From Actinomycetaceae bacterium (lineage in GTDB: Bacteria; Actinomycetota; Actinomycetes; Actinomycetales; Actinomycetaceae), in contig JAUNVP010000006.1 of the NCBI GenBank assembly GCA_030537615.1, forward strand, positions 1-64,000: a DNA stretch of 64,000 bases, in the 5' to 3' direction. Positions 44,867 to 56,295 of the stretch are shown piece by piece. The notes below the pieces were generated by a model. It had not been told where the DNA came from. It ran no database searches and saw only the letters and a list, made by a program, of their open reading frames with translations. Positions within the stretch are counted from its first letter, which is position 1, and every line of letters begins with the position of its first letter. The translations under genes were made by a program, and so were the position numbers.

Positions 44867-44879
44867 TGACACCCTGTCA
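44867..44879. promoter_or_regulatory. Candidate operator upstream of nrfH
   Basis: TGACA-CCC-TGTCA, a 5-3-5 palindrome, 80 bp before the nrfH start. Extended by G/C-flanks to GTGACA...TGTCAG. Weak evidence for a regulator site; no classic FNR box was found in 44787-45220. Confidence 0.3.
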
Positions 44880-47440
<2,561 letters not shown>

Positions 47441-47462
47441 ACCCGAGTGCGAGTTCTTAGCT

Positions 47463-47492
47463 GTGCCCGGCTCACTACGGTGGGCCGGGCAC
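47463..47492 (+). terminator. Stem-loop after icd
   Basis: GTGCCCGGC / GCCGGGCAC, 9-bp perfect stem around 12 nt. No T-run follows, so termination efficiency is uncertain. Confidence 0.6.
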
Positions 47493-47544
47493 ACGCATGA
47501 GCGGGGAGGAACGTCAAACTATTCGGTGCTGTTATGCTCAACTA

Positions 47545-48390
47545 ATGGCGCTTGAACAGCGAACGTCGCTCCTTCTCATCATTCTCGGTCTTGCACTGTG
47601 TGCCACAGCGCTGAGTACCGCGTATTTCGCCCTCCGATGGAAACAAGAAAAACGGAAGAACTACAACCTGCGTTCACGCGTTCTCAATAACCTCATTTCT
47701 CCGGCCTACTTGTCGCACGAGATTCGCACTCCTTTGACGGTAATGAAAGGAGCGTCCGAGCTACTGGCTGAAGACAGCATGGGGACGCTCAACGACACCC
47801 AGCGGAAGTTTCTCGACACGATTACGACAAACTGTGCCACGGCTATTGCCCTTGCCGAGGACTATCTCGTCCTATTTTCCCTCGAAAAAACTCTCGCGGA
47901 CTTACGGGTCGAAAAGACAGAACTGCGCGATGCCATGCGACAAGCTATCCAAGAGTTTCGTCTCATGCACCCGGCAGATGTCCGTCTCGACAATCACGGC
48001 GCTCCCATCTATCTCGATGCCGATATCCGCCTGCTGAAACAAGCGGTATGGAACCTCTTGACCAATGCGCTTCGTCACGGAGGTCCGGGCACAACAGTGG
48101 ATGTTCGGGTTTCTGCACAAGACGGAATTGCTCTTCTTCAAGTCGAAGACAATGGTCGCGGTATTCAGCCTGAAACTCCGACCGTCCCCGAACTCACTGC
48201 TGACTCCGATATCGAATTACCGAAATCGGGTTCGGGAATAGGGATGAATATCGTCAAGTGCATAGCCTCGGCTCATCGGGGTCGTTTAATTGTTGATACG
48301 ACCGTCGGGAAAGGTACTCGTATCCTCATCCAAATTCCTGAATACGGTTCCCTTTACAACCTCAGCGTCAATACTGGAGGACAACCGTGA
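47545..48390 (+). CDS. Sensor histidine kinase
   Basis: 281 aa. A single N-terminal span (about 8-30) with almost no extracellular residues, followed directly by DHp: YLSHEIRTPLTV (phospho-His58). The ATPase lobe has N box NLLTNALRHGG, G1 VEDNGRGI, G2 GSGIGMN, and a strand GKGTRILIQIP. With no separate sensor domain it may sense within the membrane or through a partner protein. ATG 47545: TTATGCT seven bases before it looks like a -10, so the transcript may be leaderless; an alternative ATG at 47497 has no support. Overlaps the response-regulator start by 4 bp. Confidence 0.88.
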   Translation: MALEQRTSLLLIILGLALCATALSTAYFALRWKQEKRKNYNLRSRVLNNLISPAYLSHEIRTPLTVMKGASELLAEDSMGTLNDTQRKFLDTITTNCATAIALAEDYLVLFSLEKTLADLRVEKTELRDAMRQAIQEFRLMHPADVRLDNHGAPIYLDADIRLLKQAVWNLLTNALRHGGPGTTVDVRVSAQDGIALLQVEDNGRGIQPETPTVPELTADSDIELPKSGSGIGMNIVKCIASAHRGRLIVDTTVGKGTRILIQIPEYGSLYNLSVNTGGQP

Positions 48391-49073
48391 TAGAGCAACC
48401 GAGAGTTCTCGTCGTTGATGATGAGGCGCAAGTACGCGCCATCATCTGCTACGTCCTCGACACCACCGGATATCAGTGGGAGGAGGTTGCAACAAGCACC
48501 GACGCATGGACCTCCTTCATATCCGGCACTTTTGATCTGGTCATTCTCGATGTCATGCTTCCTGATACCTCCGGTATCGACTTGTGTAACAGAATTCGGC
48601 AGGTTTCCTCTATTCCCATTATCTTGCTCTCTGCACTGAGTGACGAGGACCATCGAATCGCAGGTTTGGAGGCGGGAGCCGATGATTACATCACCAAACC
48701 ATTTTCCCCCCGCGAGGTCGGTCTGCGAGTCGATGCCATATTGCGCCGACAATCCGGAGTCGCACCCGTTATTGAAGCCGTAGGTATTCGAGCCAACACC
48801 ATCACCGGAGAAATCACGTACCGGGACACGACGATTGTGCTGCCCGCTATGGAAATTCGAGTGCTCGCAACGCTCCTACGAACACTTAATCGAACCGTCA
48901 CATTTTCCCATTTGCTATCGACGGTATGGAATACGGATGAAGCCGTTGGCGGACGCGAAATGGTGCGGATTACAATCCATCGACTCCGCAATCACCTGAA
49001 AGAGATCGGAGTTCGACCAGACCTGATCGAGACGGTTCGCGGCACCGGATACCGCGTGCGTGAACAATCGTGA
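48387..49073 (+). CDS. OmpR/PhoB-family response regulator
   Basis: 228 aa. Receiver 1-120 with acidic pocket VVDDEAQ, phospho-acceptor Asp55 (LVILDVMLPD), Ser/Thr in LLSALSDEDH and Lys in DDYITKPFSP. C-terminal winged helix (about 130-226) with EIRVLATLLR, VTFSHLLSTVWN, REMVRITIHRLRNHL and TVRGTGYRV. GTG start overlapping the kinase by 4 bp. The direct repeats immediately downstream, in front of the importer operon, are a likely target. Confidence 0.92.
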   Translation: MIEQPRVLVVDDEAQVRAIICYVLDTTGYQWEEVATSTDAWTSFISGTFDLVILDVMLPDTSGIDLCNRIRQVSSIPIILLSALSDEDHRIAGLEAGADDYITKPFSPREVGLRVDAILRRQSGVAPVIEAVGIRANTITGEITYRDTTIVLPAMEIRVLATLLRTLNRTVTFSHLLSTVWNTDEAVGGREMVRITIHRLRNHLKEIGVRPDLIETVRGTGYRVREQS

Positions 49074-49089
49074 TCTACTCGCAATAAGT

Positions 49090-49119
49090 CTGTAACGAAC
49101 TGTAACGATTGCGTAATGG
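49090..49119 (+). promoter_or_regulatory. Phased direct repeats upstream of ABC importer operon
   Basis: CTGTAACGAA (49090-49099) is followed at once by CTGTAACGAT (49100-49109) and a weaker TGCGTAATGG (49110-49119). Ten-bp phasing is typical of binding sites for OmpR/PhoB-family regulators. Located 65-95 bp before the binding-protein start and right after the response-regulator gene. Confidence 0.65.
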
Positions 49120-49183
49120 AGTCTCCTCCCCCACTGTGACAATGTGGTTGACGTCACGAAGAAGTGAACTAAGAGGAGGACCT

Positions 49184-50239
49184 ATGAGACGTTCATTTCG
49201 TACCGCAACAGCCCTATTATCAGCGTTTGCTGTTGGTGCACTCGGCCTCGCCGGTTGCGCTGTCGACGAAGGACAGCAAAGCGCAGCGGGGAAAGAAAGC
49301 CTAACTGTCGCCTGCGGCGCACTCGACGAACTCTGCCAAGCATGGACATCAACGTTCGAAGAAAAGACCGGAATCCCCACGAAGTTCGTCCGACTCTCGT
49401 CGGGTGAAACTGTCGCTCGCTTGGGAGCCACCAAGAACAATCCGGAATTCGATATTTGGCATGGAGGTCCCGCTGACGGGTACAGTGCGGCGGGCGACCA
49501 GGATCTCATCGAGAAATACGTATCTCCCGCCGCCGAGAAGATCCCCGCCGAATACAAGTCAAGCGATGGAACCTGGACCGGTGTCTACGTCGGCGTTCTC
49601 GGTTTCTGCTCGAACGCGAAGAAACTCGAACAGCTCGGTGTCGATGCTCCCGAGTCGTGGGACGACCTGCTTGATCCGAAATTCAAAGGCCAGGTCGAAT
49701 CCGCTCACCCGTCAACATCAGGAACCGCATACACAACTCTGTGGTCCCAAAATGTTCGACTCGGCGATGAGGACGCAGCCATCGACTACATGAAGAAACT
49801 GAATGAGAATATCTTGCAGTACACGAAGTCCGGTACTGCCCCCGGCCAAGCGGCCGGCCGCGGTGAAATCGCCGTCGGAATTTCATTCATTCACGACTGC
49901 GCCCTTTACAAGGAAAAGGGCATGTCGGATATCGTCATCACCACGCCGAAAGACGGAACTGGCCATGAGGTCGGCGGCGTCGCAATCGTCAAGGGCACTA
50001 AGAATCTCGAAGCCGCCAAGCAGTACGTCGATTGGGCGATCTCAGCAGAGGCACAGGATCTTGGCCCCGATGCCGGCTCCTACCAGGCTCACACGAACCC
50101 CGAATGCAAGGACGATCCTCGCATCACCAAACTGGACGAAGTGAATCTCCTCCCCTGGGACTTCGTTAAGGCCGGCGAAGCGCGTTCGGAGTTCACCTCC
50201 CGCTTCGACAACGAAGTTGTTGCTCCCCCGTCGAAGTAA
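49184..50239 (+). CDS. ABC transporter substrate-binding lipoprotein (AfuA/FbpA type)
   Basis: 351 aa. Signal peptide with lipobox LAGC (Cys25 area; MRRSFRTATALLSAFAVGALGLAGC). Mature protein resembles the family that includes FbpA iron(III)-binding proteins and AfuA, which binds hexose phosphates: LTVACGALDELCQAW, TKFVRLSSGETVARLGATKNNPEFDIWHGGPADG, APESWDDLLDPKFKG, GVGISFIHD. The WHGG-type loop is nearer AfuA than the Tyr-Tyr iron site, where two adjacent Tyr are expected; I do not see those. Ligand: iron or a phosphorylated compound, undecided. ATG 49184 has AGAGGAGGA 4-10 nt upstream. Confidence 0.8.
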   Translation: MRRSFRTATALLSAFAVGALGLAGCAVDEGQQSAAGKESLTVACGALDELCQAWTSTFEEKTGIPTKFVRLSSGETVARLGATKNNPEFDIWHGGPADGYSAAGDQDLIEKYVSPAAEKIPAEYKSSDGTWTGVYVGVLGFCSNAKKLEQLGVDAPESWDDLLDPKFKGQVESAHPSTSGTAYTTLWSQNVRLGDEDAAIDYMKKLNENILQYTKSGTAPGQAAGRGEIAVGISFIHDCALYKEKGMSDIVITTPKDGTGHEVGGVAIVKGTKNLEAAKQYVDWAISAEAQDLGPDAGSYQAHTNPECKDDPRITKLDEVNLLPWDFVKAGEARSEFTSRFDNEVVAPPSK

Positions 50240-50267
50240 CACGACCGACACCTAAGGAAGTGAATCG

Positions 50268-52064
50268 ATGAATAAGGCAGTCGGCACGGCGGATCAGCCG
50301 CCTGTGGAAGCCACTCACAAGCCCCCTACCGCTCACAATTCGACTCCGAAAGAAGTGCGAAAGAGTATCCGGCGGCGGCAACGGCGCGGTCGTGACGTGC
50401 CGACTGCCATCATCACCACTGTCGTGGTTGCGATTCTTCTCCTGCTCACCGTATTCCCGCTGATCCGGGTATTCGTTGAAGCACTCGGTGAAGAAGGATT
50501 CGCCGTTTTGAAATCTATGGTGTCCGACCCATATCCACGTCAAATCATCGTCCACACCCTCGTCCTCGGCCTGGTTGTCGGCGCAGCGGGAACCCTCATC
50601 GGATTTATTCTCGCGTTCGCACAGGTGCGACTCGAGTTCAAAGGAAAGCGAATCCTCAACATTCTTGCGCTCGTTCCGGTCGTCTCTCCGCCGTTTGCCG
50701 TGGCAACCGCCATCATTACGCTCCTGGGTCGCAATGGGATCATCACCTATCATCTACTCGGTCTCGAAAACTTCCAGATCTATGGACTCAAAGGGATGGC
50801 ACTCGTCCTCACCCTGTCGTTCTTCCCCGTGTCGTACATGAACTTTAAGGGCCTGCTGTCCACCCTCGACCCCTCGCTCGAAGAAGCGGCAGCCGATCTC
50901 GGAGGCAGCAAGTGGAATATCTTTACCCGAGTCACCTTGCCGCTCATGGCTCCCGGCTTCGCGGCATCCTTCCTACTTCTGTTCGTCGAGGCCATTGCTG
51001 ACCTCGCCAATCCCCTCGTCATCGGCGGCGACTACACGGTTCTGGCCCTGCGTGCCTATCTTGCGATCACCGGTGAATACAACATTGCTGCGGGTGCGGC
51101 CTACTCGCTGATCCTCCTAGTTCCCTCGATTCTCGTCTTCGTTATCCAGCAGTACTGGATCGGGAAGAAATCGACTGTGACGGTCACTGGTAAGCCGGCG
51201 GGACAGAAGAAACTGATTAAGGACAATAAGTGGCGGATTCCGATCCTCTCCGTAGTTGCGCTTATTGTCGGTGTCATCGTCACGCTCTACGCCACAGTCA
51301 TTATTGGTTCGTTCGTCAACATTCTCGGAGTCGATAACACCTGGACACTCGACAACTATCGCTACGTCCTATCAGGCATCGGTAATGAAGCCATTATGGA
51401 CACGACGCTCATGGCTCTCATAGCTACCCCGTTAGCGGCGTTCCTCTCAATGGTTATTGCCTGGCTCGTGGTTCGCAAGCTACGCCACGGTAATGGTCTT
51501 CTCGACTTCCTCGGGATGCTCGGACTGGCCGTCCCCGGAACCGTCGTTGGTATCGGCTACGCCATCACCTTCAACAACCCCGTCATTTTCGGGAACCGGA
51601 TGTTCTTACCCGCGCTCGGCGGTGGCGGCGCGATCTTTGGCGGTGCAATGGCCATCGTCATGGTCTACATCATTAGGTCGGTCCCATCCGGGCAACGGAC
51701 AGCGGTCGCGACCCTTCAGCAAATCTCCCCGTCCATTGAGGAAGCCTCTGCGTCACTGGGAGCTGACAGTTTCCAGACTTTCAGAAAGGTGACGCTACCG
51801 CTCATTAAACCAGCACTCGCCACCGGTCTCGTCTACGCCTTCGCACGCGCGATGACAACATTGTCACCGGTCATCTTCCTCGCCACTCCCGAAGTGCAAA
51901 TCATGACGAAGAAGATTTTTGCGGAGGTCGACGCAGGACGCTACGGTAACGCATTCGCTTTTTCGATGGTTTTGTTTGCCATCGTCCTCCTCGTCATTAT
52001 TCTCATCCAACTCATCCTCGGTGATGGCTGGACCAAGCTCAAGAAGAAACTGATCCGAAAGTGA
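50268..52064 (+). CDS. ABC importer permease, two fused permease modules (FbpB/AfuB type)
   Basis: 598 aa. N-terminal cytoplasmic arm (1-45), then about twelve spans in two repeated halves, each with an EAA loop: SLEEAAADLGGSKWNIFTRV (about 203-222) and SIEEASASLGADSFQTFRKV (about 488-507). The LVRKLRHG region joins them. This double-module permease is usual for ferric-iron/thiamine/AfuB-type importers. Starts 29 bp after the binding protein, ends overlapping the ATPase gene by 4 bp. Confidence 0.9.
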   Translation: MNKAVGTADQPPVEATHKPPTAHNSTPKEVRKSIRRRQRRGRDVPTAIITTVVVAILLLLTVFPLIRVFVEALGEEGFAVLKSMVSDPYPRQIIVHTLVLGLVVGAAGTLIGFILAFAQVRLEFKGKRILNILALVPVVSPPFAVATAIITLLGRNGIITYHLLGLENFQIYGLKGMALVLTLSFFPVSYMNFKGLLSTLDPSLEEAAADLGGSKWNIFTRVTLPLMAPGFAASFLLLFVEAIADLANPLVIGGDYTVLALRAYLAITGEYNIAAGAAYSLILLVPSILVFVIQQYWIGKKSTVTVTGKPAGQKKLIKDNKWRIPILSVVALIVGVIVTLYATVIIGSFVNILGVDNTWTLDNYRYVLSGIGNEAIMDTTLMALIATPLAAFLSMVIAWLVVRKLRHGNGLLDFLGMLGLAVPGTVVGIGYAITFNNPVIFGNRMFLPALGGGGAIFGGAMAIVMVYIIRSVPSGQRTAVATLQQISPSIEEASASLGADSFQTFRKVTLPLIKPALATGLVYAFARAMTTLSPVIFLATPEVQIMTKKIFAEVDAGRYGNAFAFSMVLFAIVLLVIILIQLILGDGWTKLKKKLIRK

Positions 52065-53230
52065 ATACCATGGCTTCAACTACATCGCGGACTCCCGCCA
52101 ACAACACCGGATCCGTCGGCCACGTCGTATTGCGCAACGTGACTAAAGAATTCCCTACGTCAGGAGAGCCTTTCCGCGCCGTCGATAATGTCAATATAGA
52201 TATAGCGCCCGGCGAGTTTTTGACGCTCCTCGGCCCCTCTGGTTGCGGTAAGACAACAACGCTGCGGATGGTGGCTGGTTTTGAGACTCCCACGTCGGGG
52301 GTTATCGAGCTTGACGGTAAAGATATGATTTCGTTAACTCCGGACAAACGTCCCATGACGATGGTGTTCCAGTCCTACGCGCTTTTCCCCCACCTGACGG
52401 TTCGCGAAAACATCGAATACGGTCTGCGCATCAAGAAAATGGGTAAGGAGGAAATGGCCGAAGCTGTCGATACTGCCCTAGCCTCAATGAGTCTCACCGG
52501 CCTCCAAGACCGCTCCCCCTCGCAACTGTCCGGCGGTCAGCAGCAGCGGGTCGCACTCGCTCGCGCAACGGTCATGCAACCGCGAGTTCTTCTCTTCGAT
52601 GAGCCCTTGTCTAACCTCGATGCGAAACTGCGCGAACGGATGCGTATCGAACTGCGCCAGATGCAACGCAGACTCGGTATCACTTCGTTGTATGTCACCC
52701 ATGACCAAGCTGAAGCGATGACTCTATCCGATCGCGTTCTTGTCATGAATAACGGCCGGATTGAGCAGATCGACTCACCGGAGGAAATGTACCGCCACCC
52801 CGCTTCGGTATTCGTTGCCGATTTCATTGGTCGGGCCAACTTCTTGCCGTGCGATGTTATCGCCTTGGCCCCCAGAGACGAACACTCGACTGATATAGCT
52901 GAAGCTACTGTTCACGTTCTCGGTTCAGAAATGACGATTGCTGCCCATCACACAGTGCGCCAAACTGGAGACACGGTGGTTTTGGTTCGCCCAGAATCAA
53001 TGCGCCTAGAATCACTTCCCGAAGACGAAACCCGATCCATTCACGGCAATGTCGTTCGGGTACTGACCTGCGTCTTCTACGGCGATCACGTTGAGTACGA
53101 AGCAGAGAGCGACTCAGGCACGATTGTCATCATCGAATCAGACCCCGATCTTGAATCAATCAAACAAGAGGGCGACTGGGCTCGCGTCACGTTTGATCCG
53201 TCGAGAGCTTGGGCACTTCCCACCGAATAA
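52061..53230 (+). CDS. ABC transporter ATP-binding protein (FbpC/AfuC type)
   Basis: 389 aa. Nucleotide-binding domain with Walker A LLGPSGCGKTTTLRM (about 59-73), Q-loop FQSYALFPHLTV, signature LSGGQQQRVALARA, Walker B VLLFDEPLSNLD and switch His YVTHDQAEAM. A C-terminal TOBE-like domain (about 260-385, with VVLVRPESMRLE) is present as in CUT-type ATPases. GTG 52061 overlaps the permease stop (4 bp); an ATG is at 52070. Completes the afu-like operon. Confidence 0.92.
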   Translation: MNTMASTTSRTPANNTGSVGHVVLRNVTKEFPTSGEPFRAVDNVNIDIAPGEFLTLLGPSGCGKTTTLRMVAGFETPTSGVIELDGKDMISLTPDKRPMTMVFQSYALFPHLTVRENIEYGLRIKKMGKEEMAEAVDTALASMSLTGLQDRSPSQLSGGQQQRVALARATVMQPRVLLFDEPLSNLDAKLRERMRIELRQMQRRLGITSLYVTHDQAEAMTLSDRVLVMNNGRIEQIDSPEEMYRHPASVFVADFIGRANFLPCDVIALAPRDEHSTDIAEATVHVLGSEMTIAAHHTVRQTGDTVVLVRPESMRLESLPEDETRSIHGNVVRVLTCVFYGDHVEYEAESDSGTIVIIESDPDLESIKQEGDWARVTFDPSRAWALPTE

Positions 53231-53238
53231 CGCAGTGC

Positions 53239-53278
53239 CAAGGGGAGGGATGGCCTGACAGTGCCACCCCTCCCCTTG
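53239..53278 (+). terminator. Stem-loop after the ABC importer operon
   Basis: CAAGGGGAGGG / CCCTCCCCTTG, 11-bp perfect stem with an 18-nt loop that itself has TGGC/TGCCA pairing. Weak T-tract. Confidence 0.65.
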
Positions 53279-53355
53279 CTCATGTGCTCGTCAGCACACC
53301 GTTTAACACGCAGTACAGCTTGTCATGTATTCACGGTGGCGTGTACTGTTAAGTC

Positions 53356-53748
53356 ATGCCTAATCTTTCCGCATCCGAAACGCATATTAGAGCCGTCTCG
53401 CAACTCGGCCACGCGCTGTCCGAAGATATCCGCACCAAAATCCTGCTGGAGCTTCGTCTCGGCTCGTCCTACCCATCCGACCTCGCCGACCATTTGGACG
53501 TGTCTCGGCAAGTGATGTCCAACCAGTTAGGGTGGCTCAAATCCCACGGCCTCGTCGTTGCGACCCGACAGGGGCAGCGGGTGTCCTATCAATTAGCTTC
53601 TCCGCACATCGCTCACGCGCTTGACGAAATGCTGAAAGTTACCCTCAGCATTGACCCGCAGTGCTGTTCAAACGACGACTGCAACTGTGAACCGGGTTCG
53701 TGCCCGTGCTGTATCGGAAGTGGGGAGCACTGCTATGACGAGCATTAA
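53356..53748 (+). CDS. ArsR-family metal-sensing repressor
   Basis: 130 aa. Winged HTH (about 10-95) with LGHALSEDIRTKILLELR, YPSDLADHLDVSRQVMSNQLGWLKSHGLV. The C-terminal tail (about 100-130) carries at least eight Cys (PQCCSNDDCNCEP, CPCCIGSGEHC), unusual in number and probably the metal site, as in CmtR-type Cd/Pb sensors. No Cys in the alpha-3 ArsR metal position. Precedes two CDF exporters; the first overlaps by 14 bp. Confidence 0.88.
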   Translation: MPNLSASETHIRAVSQLGHALSEDIRTKILLELRLGSSYPSDLADHLDVSRQVMSNQLGWLKSHGLVVATRQGQRVSYQLASPHIAHALDEMLKVTLSIDPQCCSNDDCNCEPGSCPCCIGSGEHCYDEH

Positions 53749-54409
53749 TCTGACCATCAACCCGCAACGCCAATCGATCCTGATTCGCAGAACCCGGTTC
53801 ATCGTTGCTTTTACCATCACCTACAACATCATCGAGGCTGTCGTCGCACTCATTGCCGGCCAGGTGGCCTCCTCCTCTGCTCTCCTTGGATTCGGTTTAG
53901 ATTCGAGCGTCGAAGTTCTCTCCGCCGCTGCCGTTGCTTGGCAGTTCGCAGCCGACGACCCGCACGAGCGCGAAACAAAAGCAATGCGCCTCATCGCCGT
54001 ATCATTCTTCGGTTTAGCCATTATCGTCTCCATCAGCTCCATTCGCGCACTACTGGGATTCACCCATCCAGAACACTCAACAGTAGGCATTATCTTGGCT
54101 GCGGTTTCCGTCGTCATTATGCCGGTCGTGTCATGGTTAGAGCGAAGCGCCGGGCGTGAACTCGGCTCAAATTCGGCGGTTGCCGACTCGAAACAAACCC
54201 TCATCTGCACCTACCTATCGGCAGTCCTGCTCGTCGGACTCCTCCTCAATAGCACCCTCGGGTGGACGTGGGCAGACCCTGTCGCCGCTCTCGGGATTGC
54301 CGCACTCGCTTTCAAAGAAGGTCGCGACGCGTGGAAGGGAGAATCCTGCTGCGCCCGACCGACACTCACGACCTGTGATAACACCTGTGAAGACTCGTGC
54401 AATTGCTAA
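53735..54409 (+). CDS. Cation diffusion facilitator family transporter (Cys-rich tail)
   Basis: 224 aa, five to six membrane spans. The CDF pattern is present but the metal residues vary: GLDSSVEVLSAA (Asp and Glu in the second span), ADSKQTLICTYLSA (Asp) and WADPVAALGIAALAFKEGRDAWKGE. The C-terminal tail CCARPTLTTCDNTCEDSCNC has seven Cys, probably a metal-binding tail. ATG 53735 chosen because the frame upstream reads through arsR in a different frame. Likely exports a soft metal under ArsR control. Confidence 0.82.
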   Translation: MTSINLTINPQRQSILIRRTRFIVAFTITYNIIEAVVALIAGQVASSSALLGFGLDSSVEVLSAAAVAWQFAADDPHERETKAMRLIAVSFFGLAIIVSISSIRALLGFTHPEHSTVGIILAAVSVVIMPVVSWLERSAGRELGSNSAVADSKQTLICTYLSAVLLVGLLLNSTLGWTWADPVAALGIAALAFKEGRDAWKGESCCARPTLTTCDNTCEDSCNC

Positions 54410-54418
54410 GGAAATTCA

Positions 54419-55345
54419 TTGACTCACCATCACTCTCACGGGCACTCTCATAGCCACACTCATACGTCGCAGTCACGTACTCGATTAGCGTGGGCGCTAG
54501 CCGTCACCTTGACGATCGTCCTCGCCGAACTCGTCGGTGCCTGGATCAGCGGTTCTCTCGCCCTCGCCGCCGATGCCGGCCATATGATTGTCGATTCCTC
54601 CGGCCTCATCGTGGCGTTGGTCGCGACTCAACTCATGCTCAAACCACGCACCGACCGCCACACCTGGGGATGGGGGCGCGCCGAAGTCATTGCCGCCGCA
54701 CTCCAATCCGGAATGCTCATCATCATCAGTGGCATCGTCGCGTGGCAAGCGATTCGGCGTCTCATTGTCCCCGAGGAACTCATGCCCGTTCCCATGCTCA
54801 TCATTGGCATTATCGGCCTGATCGCCAACGTCATTTCACTGGCGATTCTTTCCTCGGATCGAAACGCCTCCCTCAACATGCGCGCGGCATTCCTCGAAGT
54901 GCTCAACGACGCGCTCGGTTCAGTGGCAGTCATCGTTGCTGCCCTCGTGGCGCTGACAACAGGATGGATCGGTGCCGACTCCATTGCCTCACTCATCATT
55001 GCCGCGATGATGGCGCCGCGCGCCTACGTCCTCTTACGCGGCGCGATACAAATCCTCATGGAACAGACCCCACCCGAGTTGGATCTCGCAGAAGTTCGAC
55101 ACCACATGCTCGAGCTCGACGGCGTGGAGGACGTTCATGACCTCCACGTTTCGACCATCCAAACCGGCATCATCGCCCTGACCGCGCACCTATCAGTCGA
55201 TGAACGGATGGATGTATCTCAACGCAACCGACTGCTGCACGAACTCGAGGACTGCACGGCTGAGCATTTCCCCCTGGCGATCAATCACACGACGTTCCAG
55301 TTTGATTCCGTTCACCACCAAGACCATGAGAATCTGACTCATTAG
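54419..55345 (+). CDS. Cation diffusion facilitator (CzcD-like zinc/cobalt/cadmium exporter)
   Basis: 308 aa. His-rich N-terminus (HHHSHGHSHSHTHTS), six spans with metal-site motifs LAADAGHMIVDSSGL (His-x-x-x-Asp) and FLEVLNDALGS, and a C-terminal cytoplasmic ferredoxin-like domain (about 215-305) with VEDVHDLHVSTIQTG. TTG start with AAGGAAA 6 nt upstream. Third gene of the arsR-CDF-CDF cassette. Confidence 0.9.
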   Translation: MTHHHSHGHSHSHTHTSQSRTRLAWALAVTLTIVLAELVGAWISGSLALAADAGHMIVDSSGLIVALVATQLMLKPRTDRHTWGWGRAEVIAAALQSGMLIIISGIVAWQAIRRLIVPEELMPVPMLIIGIIGLIANVISLAILSSDRNASLNMRAAFLEVLNDALGSVAVIVAALVALTTGWIGADSIASLIIAAMMAPRAYVLLRGAIQILMEQTPPELDLAEVRHHMLELDGVEDVHDLHVSTIQTGIIALTAHLSVDERMDVSQRNRLLHELEDCTAEHFPLAINHTTFQFDSVHHQDHENLTH

Positions 55346-55359
55346 AGCCAGATTCTCAT
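55326..55359. terminator. Inverted repeat between CDF exporter and deacetylase
   Basis: ATGAGAATCTG / CAGATTCTCAT, 11-bp perfect stem with a 12-nt loop, overlapping the end of the CDF gene. It lies between convergent genes and probably terminates both. Confidence 0.65.
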
Positions 55360-55370
55360 GATCCGTCACT

Positions 55371-56252
55371 TCACCCCTTAAAGGGGAAACGCTCGCGGAA
55401 GTCCGCTGCGACCTCCTCAAAGGTGCACCACTGCACGCCGGGGTAGCGGCTAATGTGATCGAACACCCGCTCCAGCATCATGAGCACCTGAGGACGCCCG
55501 GACACATCCGGGTGAATCGTGAATGGGAATACCGCGTAATCCATCTCGCGGTAAATCCAGTCGAACTGATCGGTCCACAGTTTCTCAATGACTTGCGGAG
55601 CCACGAAGCCGTGAGAGTTCGCATACTTCTTGATGTACATCATCGGAGGAAGGTCGTCGACGTACCAGTTTGCCGCGATCTCGACGAGATCAACCTCTTT
55701 GCCATGCTCGAGAGGTTTCATCCACTCCTTTGCCGGTTTGGAATAATCGACATTCGTCCACTTGTCCCCCACCCGAGCGTAGAACGGTGTGAAATCATCG
55801 TATGACTGCGAGTTGTCATAGCTGAATCCGTTATCAAGGAGCAATTGGGCGGTGTATGCGCTCATTTCCCACCAGGGAGCCACGTACCCGACAGGCTTCT
55901 TCCCCGTGAGTTTTTCCGACAGCTCCATGCAGTAGCCGAGAACGTCAGCCTCCTGCTGTTCACTCATGGCTACCGGATTCTCATGGGAATAGCCGTGCAA
56001 CCCAATCTCGAACCCCGCGGCAACGACATCCTCAACCTGCTTGGGGAACGTCTCCATCGAATGCCCGGGAATGAACCAGGTTGCCGGCATGTTGCGGCGT
56101 TCCAGGAGTTTGCGAAGCCGCGGCATCCCCACTTCTCCGGCAAAAACCCCTCGCTGAATGTCATTCGGAGAGTCTTCTCCCTCGTATGACCCGAGCCAGC
56201 CGGCTACCGCATCGACATGGACACCTACACATACCTTGATATCTTTCGTCAT
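55371..56252 (-). CDS. Polysaccharide deacetylase family protein, HpPgdA-like
   Basis: 293 aa, no signal peptide. It looks strikingly like Helicobacter pylori Pgd[19 protein letters not shown] (catalytic/metal Asp), [25 protein letters not shown] (metal His residues), [31 protein letters not shown] and [14 protein letters not shown] (His). That family includes peptidoglycan deacetylases but also cyclic-imide hydrolases, and has no export signal here. ATG 56252 has AAAGGAGA 5 nt upstream. The asparaginase gene upstream on the same strand is 43 bp away, so the two are probably one operon. Confidence 0.85.
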   Translation of the reverse strand: MTKDIKVCVGVHVDAVAGWLGSYEGEDSPNDIQRGVFAGEVGMPRLRKLLERRNMPATWFIPGHSMETFPKQVEDVVAAGFEIGLHGYSHENPVAMSEQQEADVLGYCMELSEKLTGKKPVGYVAPWWEMSAYTAQLLLDNGFSYDNSQSYDDFTPFYARVGDKWTNVDYSKPAKEWMKPLEHGKEVDLVEIAANWYVDDLPPMMYIKKYANSHGFVAPQVIEKLWTDQFDWIYREMDYAVFPFTIHPDVSGRPQVLMMLERVFDHISRYPGVQWCTFEEVAADFRERFPFKG

Positions 56253-56295
56253 CTGAATCTCCTTTCTGATTCGCGACTGAGCCACTACTTCGTGA

